In this document: one piece after another, positions 40,665 to 50,700 of the stretch | Layout: each line of letters opens with the position of its first letter | Numbering within the stretch: the first letter of the stretch is position 1 | Assembly (NCBI GenBank): GCA_020137815.1 | Contig: CM035354.1 | Span: forward strand, 6,214,015 to 6,278,014 | DNA: 64,000 nt | Direction: 5' to 3' | From: Hormiphora californensis | Lineage: Eukaryota > Ctenophora > Tentaculata > Cydippida > Pleurobrachiidae | The notes under the pieces: model-generated | Databases searched by the model: none | Seen by the model: only the letters and a program-made list of their open reading frames with translations | Told to the model about the DNA's origin: nothing | Translations under genes and position numbers: made by a program

Positions 40665-40800
40665 TGTAACCTGTTTGTAACCTGTGTGCAACTGCATGTA
40701 ACCTGTGTGTAACTGCATGTAACCTGTGTGCAACTGCATGTAACCTGTGTGTAACCTGTGTGTGACCTGTGTGCAACTGCATGTGACCTGTGTGTAACCA
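40665..40800. repeat. Minisatellite of TGTAACC / TGCAACTGCA units
   Basis: About six units of CTGTGTGCAACTGCATGTAA type repeat with variation. They translate as a His/Thr/Gly repeat on the minus strand, which I treat as spurious. Confidence 0.8.
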
Positions 40801-41159
40801 TGTCCGGTGGTAAAATGTGTAGGAACTCTAACTGACATCAATAATATACTGGCAGCTGTTATACATCGAGCTTCTACTGCTGCACGCCCCTACTGCCAGC
40901 TGCCTTGCAATCACAGTCACCATCTCATTTTCTCTCTCTGTCACCATTACTTTATCCCCTCACTCACACATCATATTACCTTTCTCTGGCCCCTCACTAT
41001 GTCTTTCATTTCTCTACACGCACTACTGCTAAATCGGGCTAGTTTAATTCAGTCACGTCGTGAGAGAGGGGGTTATATTAGGGAGAAAGAGAGAGAGAAA
41101 GAGAGAGATGAGCAGGACGTGGGGCAGAGAAGGAAGACACTGAGAGCCTCAAGACGGAA

Positions 41160-42185
41160 AAAATAACCAGGCGACGAAAGAGGACGACCGGAGTTTCAAA
41201 AATTTGGAAATGAAAAACGTGAAGGGGTTCCTTTTGAAGGGTTTTATTGAAAATGTTTTTTTAAAAAAAAAAAAAAAATTAAGAAAAAAAATTATCCACT
41301 TTTTAACAAATTTCCCCCCCCAAAAAAACAGTGTTGATGTCCCCATTTTTTTTTCCCCTTTTGTACCATTTACCGTATCAATTATTACTCTGGCCTTATG
41401 CTATAAACCCATTGTAGGGTAGTTAATTAATAATTGAGAGGGAGTTATAGGGAAAGAGAGAAAGAAAAGAAGATACGAAGAGAACGGAACCTAAAGATAA
41501 AAACATAGAAGGTAAAACATGTAACCGGGGGGGGACCGGCGAAGCATCAACCCGGAACCGTCACATAACGTTGACCGGTGCCATCATGCGACTTTTTAAC
41601 ATGCGGAAGAAAGAGAAGGCAAAACGATCAAAACGGAGAAAAGGGTTTAATTCGACTAAGAAACAGCGGACCGCCCAAAGAAAAGGCTCAAAACATTCCC
41701 AGAGACCCCTGGACATATTTTAAACGAGAACAGACCACAAACCTCCGCCCCACCTGCCATCAACGGAAGAAACGAAGGGGAGAATAGACGCCGGGGAAGG
41801 GGAGGGAAAAGCAAAAAGGGGAAACGAAGCTAGACCCAAACCCGGGCGCAAGGGCGCCCCCAGCAGGACCCCGCATAGGGAACGCTACACTACCCAGGAC
41901 ACCGAAAACACAGCCCTTTACCCGAGCAGTTACTCCCTCGCTTTTCACCCCCCCAATGGCCCGCCGGACCGCTGCCCTCCGCTCCCACCGGCACCAAGGC
42001 CGGGGGAAGCATCCCGAAGCGTTGCGGCCCCTCCGAGGAAGAGAGGAGTCTGGGAGCCCGGCGCGACCGTTTGGAGCTAGCGGCGTTCTTGGGACCCTAG
42101 CGATTGACAGGAGGGGGCCCAAGAGGGAAGCAGGGGCCCCCCAAAGAGAGAGAGTGGAGAGAGAGACGAAGAGGAGAGAGGAAAG
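41160..42185. other. Compositionally anomalous block: homopolymer-rich then GC-rich
   Basis: 41,200-41,360 is full of A, T and C homopolymers. 41,520-42,150 is strongly GC- and purine-rich, unlike anything else in the window, with no domain-bearing frame. The 120-codon minus frame at 41,760-42,122 is Pro/Arg/Gly-rich and looks spurious. Possible explanations are low-quality consensus, a collapsed repeat or a GC-rich satellite. Confidence 0.5.
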
Positions 42186-43059
42186 GTAGGAAAGAGAGGA
42201 TTACTTCTGGTAGTATCTCAACCGCAGGGTGAACTATTGAACTCTCACACCCTCAAGCTCCCTTACCCTTTCCCCTATGTCGCCCCTCCTCTCTATATCT
42301 TAGATCTCAGAATCCGTCTCTTTCTTTCTCTCCTTCTTATCTCCTCTCTTTCCCTTCTCTAGCTTCTTCTATTATTTCTCTCTTCCCTCTCTCTCTCTCT
42401 CTCTCTCTGCCAACTTTTCACTTAGTTTTATTACAAAGCTGCCAAAAAGAACAGCCTTGAGAAAAAGAAGTCTACACAGTGCACAGTGGGCCATGCAGTC
42501 GGGTCCCCGGCCATTATCAAAGCCCCGCAATTGCTGTCTACTACTCACTATTCCCGATCATATCTATCTACACATACCGGCACATATATACATTACACTT
42601 GGCCTCACTTTCACAGCAACTTTGAAACAATCGAGAATTCTACACATAAATATGATAAAACCGATAGGGTACAACCAAACCAAATCTGTTAAAAGGAGCA
42701 TGACACAAAAGCTGGAGTGGAGTGTCGTCATCACATCTGATGTGAGCGTATCAAGGTAACTGTCTAGTTACGAACCTCGGCCTCACTGCATTGATGTCAC
42801 TTTGTAGTTAGAGACGAATTAAACCTGTTCTTGGCATAAAATAGGAGCTTGTTGAGTAATAGCTTCTTGATGAAGGAAAGAAGCGTAAAAACTTACAACC
42901 AGTGAAGCAGTAAGTAGTGTTGGTAAACTTGGTATTAAAACAAAATCCGATACCCGTTTCGATGGCCGATGGTCTTTCAGCCAGATGGTCTTTCGGTACA
43001 GATGTCTCTTCAGTATATATCCGGGTGCCACCCCAAGGCAACAGTAGTCAGATTGTGTT

Positions 43060-43225
43060 CTAGCCTATGCACTCGTGTCACATTCGGACTTCGGAGCCCT
43101 TAAGAAAATCCCTAACAATCCGCAGCTTGCTGACTGGTCGGCTTCGTTGGGACCGGGATTCGAACCCCAGATCACCTCCTGCATGCAAGCAACTATAAAC
43201 CACCATACCGGTAGTACTAGTATTA
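43060..43225 (-). repeat. tRNA-derived SINE-like sequence
   Basis: The minus strand contains GGTATGGTGGTTTATAGTTG (A-box-like) and, about 40 bases on, GGGGTTCGAATCCCGGTCCC, a near-ideal B box. After it comes a non-tRNA tail. No cloverleaf with an acceptor stem could be closed, so it is not called a tRNA gene. Confidence 0.55.
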
Positions 43226-44585
43226 TACTACTGTATAATTCTAGAGGTAGAATCTACAAAGGAAAACACACATCAAGTACAGACAAAACGGAAGTGTAAG
43301 CAAAACCTGCAAATTACACACGTTAACTGGCTCATGATCGCGATATATCTATATCTACATCATGAGAAGCCAAATCTTCACGTGAAACACTTTCCTGTGG
43401 GCGATTAAAAAGGATGCCACAGTTAGGAATGGCCGACCCAAACAGTGCCGGACTAGGATCTAGGACATCAACTGGTAATATTAATGGTGGCACGTGAAGG
43501 AAAACAATCAGCCCCAAACACACCACGTACACCGATGACTGGTTGAAAGGGGCACTGTTATTGTTTGGCACGCAGCTGCACTGTATTATAGGTATATCAA
43601 GGCGGCGTGGGGCGATCATGCTCGAAGAAATGAGGCTAACAGGAAGCTAGAGGTGTGGTGAAATATGGTGTGAGATGATATATAGGGAGATAGAGAGAGA
43701 TAGGGATAGAGATAGAGAGAGAGAACGAGAACATATGCCCAAGCTTTGCACAACTCATTATAACGCGACTCAGGGCGGATGTTCACGTTGGGTTGCATGA
43801 TGGATGTCCGATATACCACTGGAAAATACTGCTTGAGTAGGAAATGTCCAACTATTATACTGGTTAACTGGTTCTACGGGAAGCAGTATGATATAGTTGC
43901 TCGAATACGTCATACGCAAAGGGGAAAGAAAACAGGGTACAGTATATCAAGCAAAGTAAACGGTGCGTCTGTGCACGGTGTTTCGATATCGTATCTCCAC
44001 TACAAGCGGCCTTGTTATATGATGTCACAAACACCTTTTATAATGTGAAGGGCAGTGAAGGGTTAGCACGTGTATGCTAAAAAGATCATCAAGGTGAATG
44101 CCGTAGTTCAAGGCTCAGGCAAGTAAAAAATGAGGCAAGCATTATCCTTTCTCAATAATCAATGATTGGGAGAGATTCTTTTGGAGAGAAATCTAAAGAC
44201 AAAATTAGCGTTCGGGTGATGCAATGAGAATGTAGGCAAGGGAGTAGGAACTAAGGTATTTTGCAAGATGGGGGAAAGACGGGGGTGTTATAGACTGGAA
44301 TGTTGTTGTTTACTCAAGCTCAATGAAAAAATAATTTCATTTCTGCACGAACATGAAAGTTAAACTAGGGGTTTCCGCTTGCATGATGTACCACTGCTCA
44401 CTACCCAATAGAATGTAGAGTGTAGACCCCGCAAGTTATAGGAAGGTTCCTTATACATCCGGCGCAGAAACCTGACCTGTGGGTCACCTTGATGTTCCAA
44501 TGAGGCGTTTGAATTTTCTTACGGATCGCTCTTGAGACAGTATTGTGCCAATACGGGTTATTGGCCTAAGTTGCACCCGTAACAG

Positions 44586-45665
44586 GGGCGCCGTTAAGAT
44601 CTGGGTGCACAATGCCAAAAAAGTACCCTGCATGCACTAAAATGGCTCTAACCACCAAACCACTCAACCGTTTTGGATCATTCAAAGTTTATCCGATAGG
44701 AAATCTCAATCCCCAACCTAAACCCGAACCCCAGCCGTGGATCCCATCCGAGCATCAAATCGGGTTCGGCAAAGGTTAGAATCTACCCTCCTTGAGTGAG
44801 CACTCACTGTTTTTTAGGGTTAGGCCTAAAGTAAGGTGGGGGCTAGGGCTGGGGGTTAGAACTCAGGATTCCCTGATGAACTTAGCCAAAAAAAGAGAAT
44901 GGAGATATGCACGTTTGAGATTAGGTCAAAAAGACCCCCAAACCACTCAACCGTTTTGGCTAATCAAAAGTTTATCTGATAGGAAATGTCAAGCCCTGAC
45001 CTCAACCCAAACCCCAGCCCTAAACCTACCCCTACTTTAGCCCTAAACCTAAAAAGCCATGAGTGCTGACACTTCAAACATCCAGATTTTAACGTTGACC
45101 GGGTTTGACGCGCCAGAAAATCGGGCGCCGTTACGATCTGGGTGTTTGGTGGCCTGTTTACAGGTGCGCACTGCCAAAAAAGTTGATCCACTAAAATGGC
45201 TCTAACCGCCAAACCACTCAACCGTTTTGGATCATTTTAAGTTTATCCGATAGGAAATCTCAATCCCCAACCTAAACCCGAACCCCAGCCGTGGTCCGTG
45301 GATCCCATCCGAGCATCAAATCGGGTTCGGCAAAGGTTAGAATCTACCCTCCTTGAGTGAGCACTCACTGTTTTTTAGGGTTAGGCCTAAAGTAAGGTGG
45401 GGGCTAGGGCTGGGGTGAGGGTTAGAACTCAGGATTCCCTGATGAACTTAGCCAAAAAAAGAGAATGGAGATATGCACGTTTGAGATTAGGTCAAAAAGA
45501 TTAAAGACCCCCAAACCACTCAACCGTTTTGGCTAATCAAAAGTTTATCTGATAGGAAATGTCAAGCCCTGACCTCAACCCAAACCCCAGCCCTAAACCT
45601 ACCCCTACTTTAGCCCTAAACCTAAAAAGCCATGAGTGCTGACACTTCAAACATCCAGATTTTAA
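44586..45665. repeat. Tandem duplication of about 540 bp with internal sub-repeats
   Basis: Both copies start GGCGCCGTTA-GATCTGGGTG (44,588 and 45,124) and run in parallel to about 45,108 and 45,665. Within each copy a segment of about 78 bp (ACCACTCAACCGTTTTGG onward) occurs twice, giving four relatives near 44,657, 44,942, 45,209 and 45,515. CCTAAACCC-like words recall degenerate telomeric repeats but are not regular. Confidence 0.85.
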
Positions 45666-46172
45666 CTTGGCAAACGTTGCTGGCAGCGCGGGATAAGGCA
45701 GCGCTTTTCAAGATTTTAACGTTTTCCGGTTTGACGTGCCAGAAAATCGCACTTTTTTAAAGATTTATTTTTAAAGTTTTACACGCGCCGCGCGCTGATA
45801 AAAAGATGCGCGGCTCCTAAAAAGTAGTGCATTTTATTAACTTCGGCGCGCTACATTCTTTTTATCTCCATTGAAATCAAAATGACAATGACATTGAGTT
45901 TGACAATGGAATTTGATTCGAAGGGACTGGGAAACAGAAATAAAAAGAAAACTATTATTTTACACCACAAAAGACAGTTGTACCTTATCAATAAAACCAT
46001 ACAATTACATTCATTTCAGAAAAAAGTCATTCACATTATCATTTTATATTCTGTCGATATTCACTTCCAGCACTTTTAAACACAAGAAAAACAGTTGAAG
46101 TTCTATCTATGAAGCTCAGATTTCAGAATTAGATCACGATAGATCATCATCATTCTAAATTTTCAGTTTTAT

Positions 46173-46178
46173 TTTATT
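46173..46178 (-). promoter_or_regulatory. Polyadenylation signal of the DmX-like gene
   Basis: AATAAA on the minus strand, about 135 bases past the stop; a second copy overlaps just downstream at 46,168-46,173. Confidence 0.55.
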
Positions 46179-46233
46179 TCCATTTACATAATATTTAAGA
46201 AAAAAAAGGATCACATTTACTGTATGATGTTCA

Positions 46234-46279
46234 GGTCACACCGCAGATCACCAAGTACGTGGTGATCTGCGGTGTGACC
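46234..46279 (-). other. Perfect 19-bp stem-loop in the DmX-like 3' UTR
   Basis: GGTCACACCGCAGATCACC and GGTGATCTGCGGTGTGACC are exact inverse copies with an 8-base spacer. The hairpin lies between the stop codon at 46,312 and the polyadenylation signal, so the mature mRNA should carry it. It could be an mRNA structural element, a small-RNA precursor or a microinserted MITE. Confidence 0.8.
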
Positions 46280-46311
46280 ACGTGGTCTAATTGATCATAG
46301 TCCGGTCGATT

Positions 46312-47762
46312 CTAGATGTTGGTTAATGATCTCACTTTCACTTCTCCGTCAGCTCCACAAGAGATCAGCCGATTTGCTGAGTCAACTTGGACCTTCATCA
46401 CACCTGCAGAGAAAATAATTGATAACTGCGTCTTGTTTATACAAATTATAAATCACACAGAACGACTAAAGTGTGAACATTTACACGAGGAATTGGGGAG
46501 GCTCTCTACTGTAGAGCCAAACAGTCTACAGTTTTAATGCCTCAAGCCTCAAAGTTGAGTGAAAGTAACAAATAAAGAATTTTACCTTTGAGCGATCCAC
46601 CGGGTAGGTTTGAAAAGAATTTGGTGCTTTTGTGCCCCTCGGAGAAACTAAATGAATGTTGATCCCCATTTCCACCGAACGTCCAACTCTGCAATTGAAA
46701 ATAGGTATTATTATACACAGATAAAATTTTCACTGCCCTAATCATTTAAATTTAGAGGAAACGACTGGAAATGAGGTAAAATAACCGCATCCTAATAATT
46801 AGGCCCTAATTACTAATTGGCAGTTACCTTGATGTCACCCTCCGCACTGCCAGTAAAGTAAGACTCCTCATCAGGACTCAGACAGATACTCCTGATCGCA
46901 CTGTCGTGCCCTGAAATATTGTGAGATGAGCAACTGGTCCCAATATGTGCTACTGGGAAAGCTTGTTGAAGTATCCAGTAAATTTCTTGCATACTTCTAG
47001 AATCTAGAATATTGACATAGTCCATAGACATGATCGGTACATGATCATTGATCACTGATGATCATTGATCACTCCATGGTTTCTCAAAACCCCGCACCCA
47101 CTCTTACCAGTAAACATATGTTGCAGTTTCCGTTGTCTCACATCAAAGATACAGATATCACCTTTATTCCCTCCACTGATAAATATCTGCCTCTTTGCAC
47201 TGTAACAACACACCATGGCGCCCATATCATGTGCCTGAAACTTCTTCACCGCACACTCGCTGGGTGGCAGTAGGGTATCCCAAAATACCACGTTCCTGCC
47301 ACTACTACTGGTCCCCACACTACCAATCACACTGGCACAGCCAATAAATGAGAAGTCCCGGGTCCCCCTGTCGTGGCAGTTGAGGACTGTGTAAGGGGTT
47401 GTAGCGCTGACTGTTGTGTGCCAGAATCCAATGACTCCGTTTGTGTCAGAGAGACCAAACTTAGCTCCGAGCGGATCAAATCGAACGTTGGTAACTCGGC
47501 CCCTGCTCCCCTTTAGTCCGTATTTAGCTAGGTGGTGGGGGTAACCAAACTCCCACAGTTTGACAAATCTGGGAAAAGGAGACAGGTGAGTGACTTGAAC
47601 AACAATATACATTTGGCATTCACCCGGGCGGTGAAAATCCAGAAAGTAAACTTTCCTTGTATGTTTCTAATGGACCTACCCATCAGCATGGCCAGTAATG
47701 TAGAGAGGTAAGTCGTTGTGGGCCTGGATACATCTTACTCCCTGCTCTGGACGCTTCAAAAC
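46312..47762 (-). CDS. DmX-like C-terminal WD40 propeller
   Basis: Five exons encode successive WD blades: ITGHADG-FVKLWEFGYPHH, NVRFDPLGAKFGLSDTNGVI, GFWHTTV, GRNVVFWDTLLPPSE, ISGGNKGDICIFDVRQRKLQ, GHDSAIRSICLSPDEESYFT with GSAEGDIK, and a last strand LISCGADGEVKVRSLTNI before the stop. The order and the ICIFDVRQRKLQHMF stretch match the C-terminus of DMXL1/2, which reads ICIFDIRQRQL at this place. Confidence 0.88.
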
Positions 47763-50700
47763 CTGATACAGAGAGAGAGAGATGTCTGGTGGGGGATAAA
47801 AAAAAGGAAAACAGAAGTGTCAAACTCTATAAATGTTATGGATCTTGATCTTTGTTGTTTGTAGACCATAAATCAAGTTGAAGAAACAGATGTGTTGATA
47901 AAATTCACACGCTAAGTCCTATACCTGATTGAAAACATCAAGACTCTGCTCTGACCCGTAATGATGTTGATCGGCCAGCAGTGCAGAGTGGTGTGATTTA
48001 GAACTCTGTCTCCCTATCGACTGATCATCATTTGTAACTGTAAGAGAAGATATTTAGGATAGAACAAAACCTTTAGAGTTCAGCTCTGACCCACATGCTT
48101 CATGCATCAATTACCCAGCGACGATATAGGCGGCATGACAAAGCTGGCCCCGTATTGCGTACCCATGATATAGTTCGCACCATCAGACTCCTCTTCCTTG
48201 AGACCTCGGTCCCGCTCCATGCAGGTCTTCACATCTAGTTCTAGAATCTCATGGAGGGTGGCTACCACAATCACACTCAAACCGTTCTGGGGAAGTAGAG
48301 GGGGTTCTTTGGTAATTTAGGAGCCTTGTAAAGAGAAGGTGATAGAATGATTAGGGTTATCAGATGAGGGTTTTACCGAAGAGATAAATATTGTCAGTCA
48401 TGTATAACAGATGTTAAAGTAAAAAGACAAACAAAGTTAATAAAACGCTTAATGAAATAGTACATAGTTACTGTCTTTCGGTAAAAAGTGTCTCCGTTTC
48501 TCACTGTTATTGTCAGTACACTCTCACTCCTCAGTCACCCTCAGTCAGTCAGATATGATTTGAGAATTGAGGAAGTAGATCGAGGTGAGAATCCCCCGGC
48601 ACTAGAAGACCCACTGGTATCACTATCATCGTGGAATATCGCCCCAATAACCGCTCCAAATACGGTGCTGGGTGTTGCCGAGGATATCCGCTTCTCCACC
48701 TCCTGGTGATGGGGTGCTAGAGTGGGGCTGAGTGGTGCTAGAGTGGGGCTAGAGTGGGAATGAGTGGTGCTATCGAGTTGGACTGAGTGGTGCTATCGAG
48801 TGGTGATGGGGTGCCGGTGCTAGAGTGGTTATGGGGTGCTAGAGTGGGACTGAGTGGTGCTAGAGTGGTGATGGGGTCGTAGAGTGGTGATGGGGTGCTA
48901 GAGTGGTGATGGGGTGCTAGAGTGGTTATGGGGTGCTAGAGTGGTGATGGGGTGCTAGAGTGGTGATGGGGTGCTAGAGTGGTGATGGGGTGCTAGAGTG
49001 GGACTGAGTGGTGCTAGAGTGGTGATGGGGTGTAGAGTGGTGATGGGGTCGTAGAGTGGTGATGGGGTGCTAGAGTGGTGATGGGGTCGTAGAGTGGTGA
49101 TGGGGTGCTAGAGTGGTGATGGGGTGCTAGAGTGGGGCTGAGTGGTGCTAGAGTGGTGATGGGGTGCTAGAGTGGTGATGGGGTGTTATCGAGTGGGGCT
49201 TCGTGTAGTGTAAGTGTAACGTTGGAGTATGCTGGGGTGGTGGGTACAGGGCTAGAGACTAGAGGGCATGGTTGTTGGCTTCATGGCCCACAAACAAGTT
49301 TAGTGTGGGGACTTAGGCCTCAGGGTGGGATGTAATATATATGCAACGGAGGATGGCATGGATAATGTGATTCAGGACATAATATGCGATTCAGAAATTT
49401 ATATAGTTCTAGCAGGCCATGTGCATGATGTTTGTGATTCACCCAAATTTGAAAGTTGTATGATTGGATGATAAGTTGTATCATGAAAATGTGATATCTG
49501 TCTAGATGTTAATTGTTGTCAGTCTAATTTGTGTGTGTCTGTGTGATTGTCAAGTGATGTTTGGTATGGATGTCAAGTGTTGTTTAAGAAGGGTACCTGG
49601 TAAAGACCAAAGGATGAGACTCCCTCCTGGGCTCTGAAGATGGTTCTCGTTCCTGTCACTGAACACTCACTCGCATCAATCTAAAGGGGGAGAGATTGTT
49701 GAGTAAGATACCCTCTTTCTCACCCCTTACTCAACAAGGGAGAGAGCGGTCAGCAAAAGAACTTTTCCAGGAGTCCCTATAGAAGAGTCATGAGATCAAG
49801 CTAATTCTGCTGCATAGATCGACAATAATTATATCAACTCTTTACGTGAACGACTCAAAGAAATCTAAAGTTCACAGATCCTAGCTCCTATCATATCATT
49901 TTGTTACCCCTGTCTCTTGCCTTTGGGGGTCCCAACCAACTATAACTCAAAACCTTTTCCATGTTGAGAGTTGAGACTCTTAATCATTAATATCTCTTTA
50001 TATCACATTTATATGTTTGCCCATTTCTCAGTTTCCAACCCTCTCATGTTGAGACTCCAAAGCCTAAAAAACCTTACGTTGTTTTGCACCCGACCCTTCT
50101 TCACGAATGAAGGGTCGGGTAACCCTCCCACCACCCCCTTTACCTCTGCTTCTCGGGGCTTTAGATACTCCACAAGGTTAGTGTTGGTAGCCAGCTTGTG
50201 CCATAGAACTCGGGCCGATAGGGTACCCTGGAATATAGGCGGGTTAATTTATATGACACTAGCTCGTTCCATTTCGTTTTGTTATGTTCTAATATTCCTT
50301 TTACACTATTTGGCTAGCGGTGAGAGATCTCTTCCCGCCCAGGTGAGAGGTTCGAACAAAACAAACTTCATCTTTGAAAACACTTTCATCACCTGCTACA
50401 CGGCGTGCCTGGTGAAATTTTAACACGACCTAGCATGCGACGGGAAACCACCACTTGTACGTGGTAGCTGAGGGTCTACAGAATGGCGCTACGGTGCGGG
50501 AAAAAACATTCCATTCCCTAAAATCTTTTTTTTTACCTTTATTTGATTTGGGTCAAAATTGGCTATATTAAACGTGGTCCCGAAAAATCCATAATGACTT
50601 AGCACACGAAATATGTCACCCCCACCTATTTTTGCACGTAGAATCGATTGCCGTTGAAGTCGAATCTCTAAAATGACTGTAAAATGGTCAAAAGTTGATT

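Larger units (their letters stand above)
29694..46167. other. Gene-poor intergenic region of about 16.5 kb
   Basis: No exon chain with domains or consistent splice phase was found on either strand. Content: receptor 5' flank and presumed promoter (about 29.7-30.3 kb, including a GCAGCTGCACGTGCAGCTG palindrome at 30,278-30,296), several GA/TC tracts, short hairpins, pogo-like MITEs, a 1.4-kb foldback element, a TC-rich block, a GC-rich block of unusual composition, a tRNA-derived SINE-like piece and a 0.54-kb tandem duplication. Open frames of 60-130 codons here lack ATG starts or are simple-repeat translations. Confidence 0.6.

Noticed and set aside
41760..42122. 120-codon minus-strand frame rich in Pro, Arg and Gly
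   Set aside because: Composition follows the GC-rich block, there is no domain, and no splice or promoter context.
43140..43225. tRNA gene on the minus strand
   Set aside because: The B box is good, but no acceptor or anticodon stems could be paired; it fits a tRNA-derived SINE better.
48553..48702. Open segment after an AG (EVEKRISSATPSTVFGAVIG onward) as an extra DmX-like exon
   Set aside because: Joining 49,597 directly to 48,286 gives the uninterrupted family sequence SSFGLYQ-NGLSVIVVATLHE in phase, and the segment has no convincing donor before its stop.
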